From NCBI RefSeq assembly GCF_049306965.1, contig NC_133200.1, forward strand, positions 11,803,001 to 11,867,000: 64,000 bases of DNA, written 5' to 3'. The notes beneath the pieces are model-generated. The model worked only from the letters and a program-made list of their open reading frames with translations, was not told the DNA's origin and did no database searches. This document shows, one piece after another, positions 44,906 through 64,000 of the stretch. Position 1 is the stretch's first letter; every line of letters starts with the position of its first letter. Position numbers and translations under genes: made by a program. The stretch comes from Danio rerio. Its lineage: Eukaryota; Chordata; Actinopteri; Cypriniformes; Danionidae.

Positions 44906-45785
44906 TCATCCCCAGAACTCTGGTGCGATCGAACAGTGGACGCCTTTGTTGTAGCCCTAAAAAGAGGAAAAACAAAAGGTAAGTTCAATTTAGCTCAACA
45001 TTTAGACACCACAATATTAACTCTCACCATTTAAAATAATAATGAACCATACAATACACACATGCATACTGTTTCATTTGATTTAAAGCCTGTCTACACA
45101 CCTGATATGTCAATGCTGAATCAGCATACAACGGACTCTCTAGAAGAGATTCTGAGCTGGAATTAAAGGAATCGTCATAAGCCGGTTTTTCCATTCCCAT
45201 AAAAACCTGCCGACAATCCATATCCGTCCTCCTCAACACAGATTCTGAAGTTCCGCAGCTGTTTTGACATGACCCCCAAAACTCAGCAGTGGAATAGCAG
45301 TGGTTTTGAGGCATCTCTTGATATCCGGAAACCCTTAAGTCTCTCATCTTGCACAAAGACTCTTCGCTGAGGCCTAGTTGAGCAGACAAATAGGAAATAT
45401 ATCGGATGGTAAGGCGAAGAGTCTCGATTTTGGTCAACGTTTGGCCAACGGGAGCTACAGAAGGTGGTAGGTACGTCCTGAGGTGATGCAGAGCTTTGGT
45501 CAGATCCCTCATTCTCAGCTTCTCCTTCTCACTGGCGCTTTGTCTTTGTTTACTAGGATTCTTGCATCTCGTTCTTCTAACTCCAACACGGGACCGTCCA
45601 CCATCTTGAAACGAGGAACCCGAAATCTCTGGTTTTGGAGAAACGCTCTGAGCCTGCGCTGATGGAGAGAAGTCCATGTAGGAGGAAGGAGAAACGGTTT
45701 CTGGAGATGAGATGTTGTAGAGTTCGGAGTCTGAGCTCCAGGAGTTTTGCTGGATGTAGTTGAAGAAAGGAGATGATGCGTCCAT
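44906..45785 (-). CDS. mespb: Mesp-type bHLH transcription factor (mespb)
   Basis: Two exons on the minus strand: 45785-45102 (228 codons, donor GTGTGT) and 44956-44906 (GYNKGVHCSIAPEFWG and stop, acceptor CTTTTTAG), 244 residues. The bHLH spans about residues 80-137: RQSASEKEKLRMRDLTKALH, then LPPSVAPVGQTLTKIETLR. It is almost identical to mespa in the basic region, helix 1 and loop, but otherwise different. The N-terminus is Ser/Pro-rich (ISSPETVSPSSYMDFSPSA). Same two-exon plan and same orientation as mespa 9 kb away, so the pair is a tandem duplicate like human MESP1/MESP2. Expected role: rostral presomitic mesoderm patterning under Tbx6. The b label rests on the sequence not being the a type; mespba versus mespbb is unresolved. 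Confidence 0.87.
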
Positions 45786-45835
45786 TCTGTGTGGTTGGAG
45801 ATAGGTTGTGGTTGTTGGGTTTTGCTAGAGGGAGG

Positions 45836-45842
45836 CTTTATA
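45836..45842 (-). promoter_or_regulatory. mespb: TATA box of mespb
   Basis: The minus strand reads TATAAAG, about 50 bp before the ATG. Confidence 0.75.
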
Positions 45843-45859
45843 CCAGTTTGAGCTCTCAG

Positions 45860-45877
45860 AGGTGTGAAGTGACACCT
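45860..45877. promoter_or_regulatory. mespb: Proximal T-box half-site pair of mespb
   Basis: AGGTGTGA-AG-TGACACCT. Both halves fit the T-box consensus (AGGTGTGA and AGGTGTCA), point apart and are 2 bp apart, 18 bp from the TATA box. Confidence 0.8.
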
Positions 45878-46189
45878 CTACAGGCCTGTCCAGACCACCG
45901 CTAGGCCTGGCTCAGACCCTCAGACTGCAGGGAGAGAAACAGAGGCATGTCCTCATGTGGAAACCTACAGAAGTGAGTCATCAGGTAATGTGTGATTTTT
46001 CACTCCTACCCAGCATGAGCTCTTTTTTTTTTGGGTTCTACTGTTTTTGACATCAGGATGGCCAGGGCTGGTTGGGTTATTTTTTTTATCTATTATTAGA
46101 ATGTATGGCTATTTAGTTAATAATAATATAAACAATTAAGTAAATGGATTAATTTATGTAATACACTTTAAAACCCAAAAAATTTGCTT

Positions 46190-46760
46190 GTTTTTAGGAA
46201 AAAAATATTAAGTGAATATTAATATCACTATATAAAATATAGTATAATATTAAAACTCACTTAATATTGGCATATTATTTCTAAAAACAAGACAATATGT
46301 TTTGCTTGTTTAGAAAATGCTTCTTGATATAAGAAATTTTAGATATTTAGACTAGAAACAAGACAAAAAATCTAAGCAAGAAAAGCATTTTTTGCAGTGT
46401 TTGAAAAACTAATCCAAATGAGCACTGTGAACTTAATCCATTTGAGTAAAAGAAGCGATTTGAGCACAGTAAAACCCAATAAATGAAGAGAACTCAAAAC
46501 AACTGAGTACTGTAAAAGCCAATAAGTTACGGCAACTCAAACCGTTTGAGGAAACCATTGCTACAAACCATTTGAGTTAATAAACTAATCTATATGGGTA
46601 CATTGAACTTACTCCATTTAAGTTGAAGTAATGAGGTATTTAATTAACTCATTACCTTCAACTGAGTTCAAAACTCTTCAAATGAGTAGAATTAACTTTC
46701 AATCAGTTTTGAGTTAACTACACTCATTTCATTTGATGAAGTTGACTGTTGGGCTTTACA
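46190..46760. repeat. Cluster of small MITE-like repeats upstream of mespb
   Basis: About 46190-46400 is a near-palindromic element (aaaaacaag / cttgttt, atattaagtgaatatt). About 46410-46760 repeats actcaaa...tttgag and cagtaaaacccaataa several times. No gene. Confidence 0.5.
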
Positions 46761-47294
46761 GTGTAATAATAATAAAATTACTCATGAAATTAAACATGTC
46801 AATGTATTCATATACTGCTGTATAAGGGCTGAACAATATATTGTTTGAACATCGATATCGAAATGTGTGTATCTGCAAAAGTCACATTGCAGGATTAGGT
46901 TATTAAATAAAGCTTAAAAGATAAAAATAATAATATAATTTTTTACCTATGTTATTTTACATTTGATTGATTAAATTTTTGTACTTGAATATGTAATTCT
47001 TAAGAAAACCATACAGCACTGTTATTTAACTTATAAATGTAACTTAATTTCGTAAGTCATATTTATATATGGTTGCGATTTATTTTATTTTATAATGCAC
47101 AGCATAAACACTTGATCATCCCAGTCAATCTAAATAAATAAAATGTTTTCATATAGAGCTGTTCAGATCATCTGGTGAAATTATATTTATATCGCAGCAA
47201 ACCAAAATATTGCAATGTCAGATTTTTTGCAATATCATGCAGCCCTATACTGTACTACAAAATATCAATAATAAATACTACTACTAATAATACT

Positions 47295-47674
47295 TTCATT
47301 CATTCATTTTCTTTTCGGCTTAGTTCCTTTATTATTCTGGGGTTGCCACATCAGAATGAACCGCCAACTTACCCAGCATATGTTTTACACAGCAGATGCC
47401 CTTTCAGCTGCAACCCATCACTGAGAATCACCCATACACTCTCATCCACACACAAATACTACAGACAGTTTAGTTTATTCAATTCACCTATACCACAATT
47501 CACCTACACCACATATTTTTGGACTTCTGGGAGAAACCGGAGCACCAGGGGGAAACCCACGCGAACACGGGGAGCACATGCAAACTCCACACAGTAATGC
47601 CAACTGCCCCAGCTCAAACCAGCGACCTTCTTGCTGTGAGGCGAACGTGCTACCCTCTGCGCCACCGTGTAGCC
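47295..47674 (-). mobile_element. DANA-type SINE, near full length
   Basis: Complement of the family from tail (cattttcttttcggcttag) to head (taccctctgcgccaccgtgt). Confidence 0.92.
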
Positions 47675-47956
47675 CAATAATAATACTAATAGTAACAATT
47701 AATGCTTATTAATAATATTAATAAATATAATCATTCATTAAGTACACAATTATATCACTATAGTAGGATACTGTATGTCATATAATAGAGTATGCAGAAT
47801 ACATATATTGATACAATATATTAATACTAGACTGATTTGCTGTACAGATTATGCATTAATTAAACTATTAATTAATAAAATGTATGGTACTGTATATTAC
47901 GCAATTCACATTGTCAATATATAAACAAATAATAATAGTTAAACAATTTGAATAAT

Positions 47957-48310
47957 GGGGCTGCACGGTGGCTAGCTAGTTAGCGCTTTTTCTTCACAGC
48001 AAGAAGGTCACTGGTTCGAGCATCGGCTGGGTCAGTAGGCATTCCAGTGTAGAGTTTGCATGTTCTCCCCGTGATCGAGTGGGTTTCCTCCAGGTGCTCT
48101 GGCTTCCCCTACAGTCCAAACACATGCACTCAAGGTGAATTGGATGAACTAAATTATTCGTAGTGTATGAGATTGTGTGATTGAGTGTGTATGGGTGTTT
48201 CCTAGTACTAGGGCTTCATAAAACATATGCTGGAATATTTAGCGGTTCATTCCGCTGTGGTGACCTCAGAAATAGTGACTAAACAGAAGGAAAATGAATA
48301 AATGAATGAA
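47957..48310 (+). mobile_element. DANA-type SINE, near full length
   Basis: Head ggctgcacggtggctagcta, B-box-like ggttcgagca, body tttgcatgttctccccgtga, tail gttcattccgctgtggtgac. Confidence 0.9.
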
Positions 48311-48603
48311 CAATAATTATATTAACACGCATACACTGCTTTACTGCATAGTAATTTTCTATGAAACATGATGTGTGTGTGTGTGTGTATGCTGTAAAAA
48401 AATCTGTTAAATTCAGTAAAAATAGTAGATGGTTGATTATAAATATATTTTTATATTTTTATTATAAATAATAAAGTAATGCAACAAGCATTATTTATTG
48501 ACATTAGATATAACATTCTAAAAAATATAACATTTAAAAGTGAAGTGTCATTCAGGGATTATTGTTATATAACAGTATCACTACTGTTATATATAAGAGA
48601 GAG

Positions 48604-48604
<1 letters not shown>

Positions 48605-48662
<58 letters not shown>
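48605..48662. repeat. (GATA)n microsatellite
   Basis: About 58 bp of GATA units after a short GA run. Confidence 0.96.
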
Positions 48663-48663
<1 letters not shown>

Positions 48664-48958
48664 GTTAAAATAAAACTGTACTGTAAAACTCTAGTATAAC
48701 ATTATAGTAGACTATATATACTTACTAACTCACTATATATTAATATATATATGTGTGTGTGTGTGTGTTCATGTGTTTGTATTACTATACATAAACATGG
48801 CAAAAATAAATAAAGTACACAAATGAAAGGTTTGATTGCTAAACACTTGAGGGATAAATCTCTAATCTTCTCTCTGGGATTAATAAGAGGTGGTGTGTGG
48901 TCGGTCAATAGGTCACAGTTGTATGGAAACACAGACTCAGGTCATTCTCTCACAGCCG

Positions 48959-48976
48959 AGGTGTTAAACGACACCT
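48959..48976. promoter_or_regulatory. Distal T-box half-site pair of mespb
   Basis: AGGTGTTA-AA-CGACACCT. Same inverted arrangement and 2-bp spacer as the proximal pairs, 3.2 kb upstream of the mespb ATG, in non-repetitive DNA (about 48830-49130). Another half-like TTTCACACCA lies near 49038. Confidence 0.65.
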
Positions 48977-49626
48977 CTAATGGGTCACATTAAAGGCAGG
49001 TCCAGCGCTCTGCTGCCTGTGTGAAGCTTTAATGGAATTTCACACCATACAAGTAGCTGAGCTAATGAGGCTAGCAAAACATTATTGAGAGCCATCACAC
49101 AATGCACTGCCACTAAAAGACATTCCATACATACTGATTTGTAGACTGTAAAATGCTTTTAGATTGATCTTTTTCAGCGTTTTTGCTATTTTCTTATGGT
49201 CAGTTTTTATTTAGTGAAGCTCAAAATCCTTGTATATGAAGCCCTGTGAAGTGGTAGAATTTATTTTATGTTCATCACACCCATGTGTACTAAAAATGTT
49301 AAATATCAATAGGAATATACAAATAATACTAAGTTAATAGGGGTGACAATAATTGTGGCACACATTTTTTAATATAAAATTGTGTTTATAATTGTTTGTT
49401 GTGAATGAGAGATGTTTTTAAAGCAAAAGATATTTTTTTGCAAATGCAAAAGAGCATTTTTTTCACAGCTATCTGATTTATATTTATTAAAGGCACCAAT
49501 ATTTGCAGAGGCCACTGCATATTGTGCAATTCTGACATTTGATTAGCATTAGCATTGCTTTAGTATGCGCTCCTAACTTTTAAAAATTGTCTGAATATTA
49601 AAAACAATTAAATGAGTGCAAAGATT

Positions 49627-49702
49627 CATTTTCTTTTCGGCTTAGTCCCTTTATTAATCAGGGGTTGCCACAGCAGAATGAATCGGCAACTTATCCAGCA
49701 TG
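49627..49702 (-). mobile_element. DANA-type SINE 3' fragment
   Basis: cattttcttttcggcttagt, then gggttgccacagcagaatga, then the sequence breaks off into a different repeat (gggccaaacatggaccatat, about 49715-49910). Confidence 0.8.
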
Positions 49703-50084
49703 TCCACATAGCAAAACTTTCTGGCCCTGCTCTTACCCACACAATCAGCTTTAGCTTGGCCCACATGCCGCAGTGAATTGCGGTACATGATTGGACCAAT
49801 TATGACTTCCATACAAGGGCCAAACATGGACCATATCTGGGTCAAGTTTCAGCCAAGGTAATGACCCATAACTGGGCCTAAACTGGGTGTTGGTGTGCCA
49901 CGGCATATGTGTATAGTATGTATTTTTAAAATTTGATTAGCATTAGCTTTAGCATTGATTAGTGTAGTGTGATGCTGAATGTGCTCCCAACTTTTAAAAT
50001 GGCTGAACTCTGAAAAAAAAATGAAATAAAATAAAATAAGATTTTGAGAAGTGAATTAGAATTTAAGCGAACTACTCGGCAATT

Positions 50085-50412
50085 AGAAAAGTACGTTCTA
50101 TACAGTATGAATGTGAAAAGTATGAAAGGAATTTGGACATACTACATCCGCCATTTTGACATAGTGACGTGACCTACCTGCATAATTTGCAACGCTTTAC
50201 TCCCATTCATGAATTCACTCGCGGGGCATCATGGGTTAGCGCAGCATGCATGGGATGGGCACTCCAGAATCTCGCAGGAAGTAGTAAGTCATCCGGGTAC
50301 TTCTCGTATACTGTTTTTCGAATTCTATGAATTCGGACATACTACTCGGCTCACATACTGATTTTAGCGTACTATACAGTATGAAAGTATGCAGTTTCAG
50401 ACGCAGCCTAGA
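50085..50412. mobile_element. MITE related to 28156-28522
   Basis: The right end is agtatgcagtttcagacgca; the left end aaagtacgttctatacagta is roughly its complement, and the interior has actatacagtatgaaagtat. Confidence 0.6.
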
Positions 50413-50891
50413 GTTGGGTCGAATGTTTGATGCCATCATCCATCGCTGATGGCCAATAGACGTCACAATGCTGAGCCGTCACCGCTATCCTCTGCCCCGC
50501 CCCTTTCACAAACCCGCTTACGAAAAATACACACTTAGGCCCCATTTATACTAATTTGTCTTAGTTTTAAAATGCTATTTCAGAATGAAAACGTGTTTCA
50601 CCCAGCGTTTCTAAAAAGCCCTCAATCCACACTATACGAGTACTACTTGCTGAAATTACACATCACGCGACAACACACACACACACAAACACAGATCTAA
50701 AGGTTAAATAATAATAAAGGCCTTTTTTTTTATTTACCAGCCTTTTTTATATTTACAGTGCCAATATTAGTGGAAGACACGGCATATTATGCATTATTGA
50801 ATCTTGATTAGCATTAGCTTAAACTTTAGCATTGCAAATCATTATAATGTGATTTGAAATTATCTTAGAAAGCTGTTTCCTACATATTTAG

Positions 50892-50892
<1 letters not shown>

Positions 50893-50964
<72 letters not shown>
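50893..50964. repeat. (TG)n microsatellite
   Basis: About 72 bp of pure TG. Confidence 0.98.
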
Positions 50965-50966
<2 letters not shown>

Positions 50967-52480
50967 TGTGGGAGTTTTGAAATGCTACTGTTTAGACTGG
51001 CACCTTGACATGGCACCTTGAGAGCTACTAGGTGTTAAACCTGTGAGACACGGTTCACGAGTGTCTCCACGACCTCGCAGAGCTCAAGTCAAGAGTTCAT
51101 CTTCTCACAATCATCCAAGTAGTTTACAATATTCATCCACAGTGTTCATTTAATTTCAGATTTATTTGCTGATCGACGTAACAGACTGCAAAAAGATCAG
51201 GTATGCTTCTCAAAATAATGGATGTTGACATGAATATTATTGTTTCTGTTTGTTTTGTATGTTGTTTAATTTATTAAAGCATATTTGACAGTCATTTTAA
51301 CATCAAATTAGTTGTTTGAGTGAATGCTACATTTGTTGATTGTAATCTGCTTTTGTGTGTGTTTAGTTTTATTCTGAGTAAGACTAATTCAAACTGATTT
51401 TACACAGTTTTTACACAGTAAAACAGTAGCGTGCTGACAAATAGTAATAATAGTAAGTAATAACGGCAATGTGGGAGTGCGAATCCCAACTTACAGACCT
51501 TGCTCAGGATATTACTAGAAGAGATACAGCTGCAGCCTGAAGTTGCCAAGATTATTTGTATTTAATTGATTTTAATGATGCTACTATTGTTGTGAGTATC
51601 CACAGCTGTATCCCATCAAGACTTGACCTCTTTCCCCTTTCTCTTTCTTATTTTACTTCTTGTCAATAGCTATACTGTTCTCTCATAATAAATACAAAAA
51701 TGCAAATAAAAATTTAAATTACAACAATTGAGCATCAGATAGCATATTAAAATTATTTCTAAAGCTCCAACAAAGGCTCATTGTGAAAACGTAGCCCTTA
51801 TACATTTCTGGAGAGTGCGATTTATGTAGCCAAAGCTACGTATGGCTGCATTTCGTCTTTAAAACGAATGCTACAGTGTGGTATAATGCCACAGACAACT
51901 TTCTTTTAGTGCTACAAGCTGACTGATTACCTCCGTGTGGACGGCTTATCCGCTGTTACCAGTTTTCCTAATAGCTTGTTGTGTATGTCAGCAGACTTGA
52001 GAAGCAGTGAAGAGCTGACCACGTTGGCGAGAAAGAACAGTTCCAGAAAGCAGGTAAAACAAAAACAAAAGGCAAAAAAATAATAAAATAAACATGTAAA
52101 TAACAGGGTGAGAACTTGGTAAAATCACAACAAGGTAAAAACCAGGCAGCCATGAGGTCATTTCGTTTTGAGATCTGAAAAAGCGCACACATTGGCCTCT
52201 GGTGGATTCGCAAAAACAAAAACTACAAAAAATGTAGCTTCTAGGACATATTTGGCACTGTTCAGAAATGTATACAGGGGTACATGTTAATAACGAGCCT
52301 GGGTTGTAAAGTTCATATTATACCCCAAAACTTGAATAATAATGCTAAAAATTCAGCTTCGCATTACAAAAATAAATTAGACTTAAAAAATAAATTCAAA
52401 TATTAAAGATTTGTTTTAACTTGTAATAGTATGTCAGTTTTTTTACTGCATTTTGCATTCATTCATTACTACCTATGCAC
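50965..52480. other. Intergenic DNA, no gene seen
   Basis: Moderately AT-rich sequence with no convincing exon. Open frames at about 51968-52219 lack coding character. Confidence 0.5.
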
Positions 52481-52486
52481 AGAAAA

Positions 52487-52900
52487 AAAAGTTAATTGAA
52501 TTTACTAAATGGTTTTAAGGCAAGTAGTTGCAAACAATTTATATGGGCTGAATTTCAACAAACAAATTAAGTTAAACATCACTAAATTGAATTTTTGTGC
52601 TTAAATTTAGGCCATATAATTTTTTCTGCAAGCACTTACCATAATGTAAATCCAATGAATTTTTTTTTCAGTCTGTGAGCATACACTGTAAAAAAAACAA
52701 AAAAAAAACACTGGGTTCCACACAAATTCTTTCTGTTGTCCCAACACAAATCGAATAAGTTTATCTAATTGTTTCTAAACAATTAACTGGGTTGAACATA
52801 AAACAATTAAGTGGACCCTTAAAAAAATCAAGAATTGTGTTGATTCAGCTCATTTTAAGTTAGTAGATTAAACTCACTTTTTGATTGTACTGTAAGTGTC
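52487..52900. mobile_element. Two common zebrafish MITEs
   Basis: About 52487-52680 (aattgaatttactaaatggt; tatatgggctgaatttcaac) and about 52685-52900 (cactgtaaaaaa; tgttgtcccaacacaaatcg). The second family recurs at about 54260-54560. Confidence 0.55.
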
Positions 52901-52959
52901 TTAGTGCGTGTAAAAGGTTGAACGTTGTTTTCTCAAATCCTGCAAATTCATGTTTCAGT

Positions 52960-53130
52960 AGCTTGTGAGACACCTCAGCCAACATCTGAGTTTTTACACT
53001 ATGACTTGTCCTTCCAAGGCCCCGTTGTGACCTTTGTGAACCAACCGAACCCTGATCTCACCCTCTGAGACAGCAGAAAGGTGCCAGGATTGTGGTGGTC
53101 TTTGGCACCTCAGACACACAGTGGGCGAGA
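52960..53130. other. Possible distal regulatory stretch
   Basis: Non-repetitive and GC-richer. Contains GAGACACCTC, AAGGTGCCA and TTGGCACCTC, all T-box-like half-sites, 7.2 kb upstream of mespb. Weak evidence. Confidence 0.3.
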
Positions 53131-56100
53131 CTGTTAACATATATTAGTTCACAGCCTTTCAAGACCACTAATGTTCATATCTAATCACGAATCTCAAAAT
53201 GATAAAACAGACTTGATGTATTATATGTTCATTTTTGGCATTTAAATCAATACGTTTAAACATAATCAACCTCTTAACCCTCCCATGGGAACAACGGTGT
53301 TTCTCATGCTGTGCAGCATTTTGCACCCTGAGTGTGAATCAAAACAAAATATCTTGAGAAAGAGGTGCTGCAAATCAGGAGAAACATGACAGTGCATTGT
53401 GAGAACAGCACAAGTATGTGGAGCCCAATATGGAAAAAGAAATGCTGTTAAACAAGGACATCATCATCTGAATCTCTAACACTCCAACAGTACTTATTCA
53501 CTGCAGAATTTGCATGTACAGTAAAATGATCTTTGAGCTCAATTTTTTTTGTATATTTTCCCGCCTACTCACACAGTTCCACTGACCGTAAATGCTGAAT
53601 AGCTTGTCTACAACTAAAACCTCTCAACCAAGCGAAAAATCAGACTCCGCTCCAGCTCAGTTTCCCATATCTTGTTGTTACATCTTTCACACAGTTGCTC
53701 AAACCCCAGGACAGAATGAACTGGCAGGCAGAGGAAAGTTTTCAGCCAAAAAAAAAAGGCAAACACAAACTGTGTGAATCACATAAATGTTTATTTTTGC
53801 AAATCATAATTTACACATGTGTCACTAAAGAAAAAAACAAAACAGAAAAGATATTATTTCTGTGACAGGTGAAACAGACTTCCAAATGAATATATAAAGA
53901 CGAAGACGTATATTATAAACAATTATAAATTAATTATGCTGTGTTTTTTATTAATTATGCAATATGAGGAGGTTTCCTGGAGTGAATCTGCAACATGTGG
54001 ATCTGTTCAGATGTTAAATCTGGTACATGTATTTAATTTTTAAAGCAAACTGTAATGATGTGAGCATCCGCAGCTTTGTTCATTGTAATGTGGCAGTTTT
54101 GTGAACTTTAAAGGAACAGTTCAGCCAAAAATAAACATTGTTATTATTTACTCACACTAACGTATGTTCAAAATTATGTGTTAAGCAGTTTCAAAATGAT
54201 ATGTCAATTGAGTGGTGCTAAAAAGCTAGCTAAACTTGTATTAAAAACCGATAAACAACGTACACTTAAAAAATACAGATTTGATGCTTGTTTAGTTGAA
54301 CCAACACAATTTATGCACTTTTTGGGGACAACCTAATTGTTTTATGTTTCCTCCTGTGGAATAAATTCTGTGGAACCCTTTATTTTTTACAGTGTACACT
54401 TTATGTCCCAACACAAATCGATTAAGTTAGCTTAACAAATTCAAGTAGATTGAACATTAAACAACTAAGTTGTCCCAAAAAATCTGGAGAATTGGGTTGT
54501 TTCAACTCATTTAAAATAAGTAGCTTGAACAAGCAGCAAAATCTTTTTTTGATTGTACTAAACGGACACTAAACCTAAATAATAGTGGGGGAAGAAAAAT
54601 CTAGGACTAATTTATTTAATGCTAATTTATGAAAAATTTTAATTAGTTGTTTTACATACACACCAAAAAAAGTTTACTCCACTGGAAAAAGAAATGTATT
54701 AGTTTACAAATGATACACTAATTTAAGGATGTTTTTAGTATAGCATAGCAGCAAGGTGTTGTACAAGGAACTGAGCTGAAAAGAGTCTGCATTAATTGAT
54801 ATGATTTTTATTACAGTTATTTTGTGTATTGCTGTACACAATATTTGTTTTAACTGAAAATGGCAGTGAACTGTATAGTTATATTTATGACATTTTGCAA
54901 AATGTTGGTAGTGGTTTGATTTTCCAGCGAGCCCTGGATGGTTTTTGTCCATATAATGCATGTCAGTAGGGTCCAAAAACCATATTTTACTTAGATTTCA
55001 CAAAATACGAGGGTCAGTAACTAAAGATGAATTATTCAATTTTGGATGAATTGTCACTTTAAAGGGTACATTTACATGACACCAATGTACTAAAAGCAGA
55101 ATTTCTTTGTCTTCGCTTTTTTGAGAAAAGTTTCATATGCATAAAATGGATTTACACAGCCACTCACATTTTAATCACTTTGGATAAGAGCATTTGCTAA
55201 ATTAATAATTGTAAACAGATCTACAAAAACAGCTACAACCCTGTATTTTGCATGCCAGGTTAGTAGATGTCTCGAAAACTATTGCACATCTATACACATA
55301 AGGTCCTATATTCACCATTGTTTGTTTTTTATAGCAAGCACTCGCTTATGTCTACAGATTGAACATCTAGTAGTATTAATCACCTGCATGAGGTCACCAT
55401 TTTCAGTAAAGCAGCATTTGTATCATTTTCATTATCTTCGAAACCCATTTTCAAACGCTCACATTTTTTGACGTTTTGTGTTGGCACCAAGAACGACAAC
55501 TACAAAGACAAAAAACGTTCTGATAGAAAACAACAGACCAAACTGTAGCGTAAGAGAAACAGATGTGTGTGAATCCCTGTAAGAATAACAAACTTCAGCT
55601 AGACTTAAAGCTAATAAACGAAAAACAAAGTAGTAAGACAGGCTCGAACAATTTAAAGCTAAAGACGATAAAAATGAAACAATGATAAAAATACATGGAA
55701 GTGATGCAAGCCAGGCTAGCAAATTGAAGTATAAAAAGTATTTAGCATTTTTGTTCTGCCTCCTTTGAAAATGCTGGGGAAAACATTTTGTGTTGTTTTT
55801 ATTTTAATACACTGAATACAATCTCTAAATTTGTTTAATTAGATACATACATTTAAGGTTACATGAGCTGGATTCACTGGTAAGATGTGCTAGCAGCGGT
55901 AATGGGATAGTGAGCAGTTAAAGCTAAAAGAAAAGCATAAACAAAAAATAAGCCGATTTTTAAAATTCATTTTAATGAACTCCACGGTAGTTTCTTATTT
56001 ATCAGGGGTTACCACAGCAGAATGAACCCCCAACTATTTTAGCATAAGTAGATGCCTTTCCAACCGCAACCAAGTAGATTTTTAAATCAAGAATACACGA

Positions 56101-56340
56101 TTCTGAATTCACTGGTCAGATGTGCTAGTAGTACAAGCGGGTACACACTACATACTAAGGACAAGCGGGTAATGCAAAAAAAAAAAAAAAGAAATATATA
56201 TATATATATATATTTAGCATTCGTCAAATACATTTATTATATGTATATTTACGTCTATCATGCATGGTTTGAACTCGTTTTCGAAGGCTCCTCTAACCGC
56301 CTCATAGATGTCGAACTAAAATGATACGCTACCAATGACT
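53131..56340. other. Intergenic DNA between mespb and the sv2b 3'UTR
   Basis: Mostly AT-rich, with MITEs (54106-54560), a decayed DANA SINE tail on the minus strand (about 55965-56075) and a short (AT)n tract (56192-56213). No exon-like sequence found. Confidence 0.5.
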
Positions 56341-56357
56341 AGTATGGTCTAAGCAGT

Positions 56358-56363
56358 TTTATT
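56358..56363 (-). terminator. sv2b: Possible polyadenylation signal of sv2b
   Basis: AATAAA on the minus strand, the first I saw downstream of the sv2b stop codon in transcript direction. It would give a 3'UTR of about 1.4 kb including a MITE. Confidence 0.35.
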
Positions 56364-57035
56364 TGCAGTGAGACATACAGTAGATCATCCAGACAGCACA
56401 TTGATAAAAGACACAAACTTTACTTGGTAAATTACACACATGCAACTCAGTCAACAACAAGTACAGATATGTGGCTCTGTGAAGCTCAAGTCCAAAGTGT
56501 TTAAACCGTCTGACGTTTTCAGGATGCGAATGAACAAAACAAAAGGGCACTGGAAGGAGAGCGAGAGAACTCTAAGAAACCACACATTTAGTGAAAGGCA
56601 AGGAAAGTGAGGCTAGTCCCGTACGGTTCTCCGCCAGTTTATAGTTAATAAAGCAAATAAATAAATAATCATAACGGAGGAAGCACACATAATGGTTTCC
56701 GCACAAGTGCACATTCGCCACTGAGTATCCGAACATACAGCAACACATTAAGATCAATCTCTTGACAAAAAGTAGGGACAAAAATACACCTTTTTTTTTA
56801 GCGGAGGATATTTCTTAAGCAAAGGCAGAGGGTGAGACGGTAGCAAAATTACAAGCTATAGAATAAAATAAAAAGAAAATCTTCGACAGTACCTGAATTT
56901 TATATAGATTTTTTAATCAAGAAATGGCACAGGATTGAGACTTTCATGATTCTTGATACCCCATCCAAACAAAATTGTGACTATTTTTGTTTATACTGAA
57001 GAGTTTTGCTCTATAGATTTCTCTGAATCTATGTA

Positions 57036-57534
57036 CAGTTGAAGTCAGGATTATTAGCCCTCCTGAATTATTTAATAAGTCCTCCTTCTGTTTAATGAAA
57101 AGAAGACACATTTCTAGACATAATAGTTTTAATAACTCATTTTTAATAACTGATATATTTTATCTTTGCCATGATGACAGTAAATAATATTTTACTAGAT
57201 ATTTTTCAAGATGCTAGTATTCAGCTTAAAGTGCAATTTAAAGGCTTAATTAGGTTAATTAGGCAAGTTGGGATAATTAGGCAGGTCATTGTATATTGAT
57301 AATTTGTTCTGTTGGCAATTGAAAAAATATTGCTTAAGGGAGCTAATAATATTGACCTTAAAATGGTTTAAAAAAATTATTCTTGCTAAAATAAAAAATA
57401 AAAATATTTTCTCCAGAAGAAAAAAAATTATCGGAAATACTGTGAAAAATTCCTTGCTCTGTTAAACATCATTTGATAACTATTTGAAAAAGGAAAGAAA
57501 TTCACAGAAGGGCTAATATTTTTGTCTTCAACTG
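57036..57534. mobile_element. Complete Tc1/mariner-type MITE in the probable sv2b 3'UTR
   Basis: Ends cagttgaagtcaggattatt and tttgtcttcaactg, flanked by TA on both sides. About 500 bp, no transposase. The most complete copy of this family in the window. Confidence 0.82.
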
Positions 57535-57748
57535 TATGTAAGTGGTCCAGATGTTTTTTTGTGTCCCCGAATAGGCATGTATATGAAATATCAGGCATAT
57601 GGATACATAGTTGACTAGGGGTAGAGCCATCATTTGGTCCTTGGGATATTGTTAGTAATTTAGTCTTTTTTTTCAACACACCCAATTTTACTCATGCCAG
57701 CAGTTGTTATCTTCACACTAATAGTCATACACTTTGAGCTTCAGATTT

Positions 57749-63953
<6,205 letters not shown>

Positions 63954-64000
63954 CTGAAAAACAGCACAACACAACCAACGTGTAAAAACTAAGAGGAAAT

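Noticed and set aside
48605-48662. GATA tetranucleotide run as a CRISPR-like or regulatory array
   Set aside because: It is a simple microsatellite with no spacers. The organism is a vertebrate, so CRISPR arrays are not expected.

Overview
The window is vertebrate nuclear DNA from a cyprinid fish, most likely zebrafish (Danio rerio). It is AT-rich, has small exons in long introns, and is packed with fish repeats: DANA-type SINEs, Tc1 and hAT transposons, L1-like LINEs, a DIRS-like element, solo-LTR-like fossils and many MITEs.

Left part (1-33.4 kb): four MHC class I-like genes in tandem, all on the + strand, here called A-D. Exons follow the class I plan (leader, alpha1, alpha2, alpha3, transmembrane, cytoplasmic) and all internal exons are phase 1. 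The sequences look like the teleost-specific L lineage of non-classical class I. A (1784-2903) shows only alpha2 onward, because a DIRS-like fossil fills the left edge. B (7067-19194) is stretched over 12 kb by repeats nested in two introns. C (21719-25187) is complete but lacks both alpha2 disulfide cysteines. D (27505-33108) is complete but has a changed 3' end. A/B and C/D form two paralogue pairs.

Middle part (34.6-49 kb): two mesp bHLH genes on the - strand, a mespa type (34589-35647) and a mespb type (44906-45785), each with two exons. Immediately upstream of each TATA box lies a pair of T-box half-sites facing away from each other with a 2-bp spacer. A further copy lies about 3.2 kb upstream of mespb, and a degenerate one about 3.6 kb upstream of mespa. 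This fits the known Tbx6/Notch control of mesp genes in somite formation.

Right part (57.7-64 kb): the 3' two-thirds of an SV2B-type synaptic vesicle glycoprotein gene on the - strand (8 exons, running off the right edge). A Tc1 copy and several MITEs sit in its introns, and its 3'UTR is probably long. Human MESP1/MESP2 and SV2B both map to 15q26.1, so mesp-sv2b is conserved synteny. The class I genes look like a fish-specific neighbour. Which of the two teleost duplicates (mespaa/ab, mespba/bb, sv2ba/bb) these are cannot be decided from the window.

All coordinates come from reading by eye. Splice sites were chosen by AG/GT context, shared phase and comparison among the paralogues.
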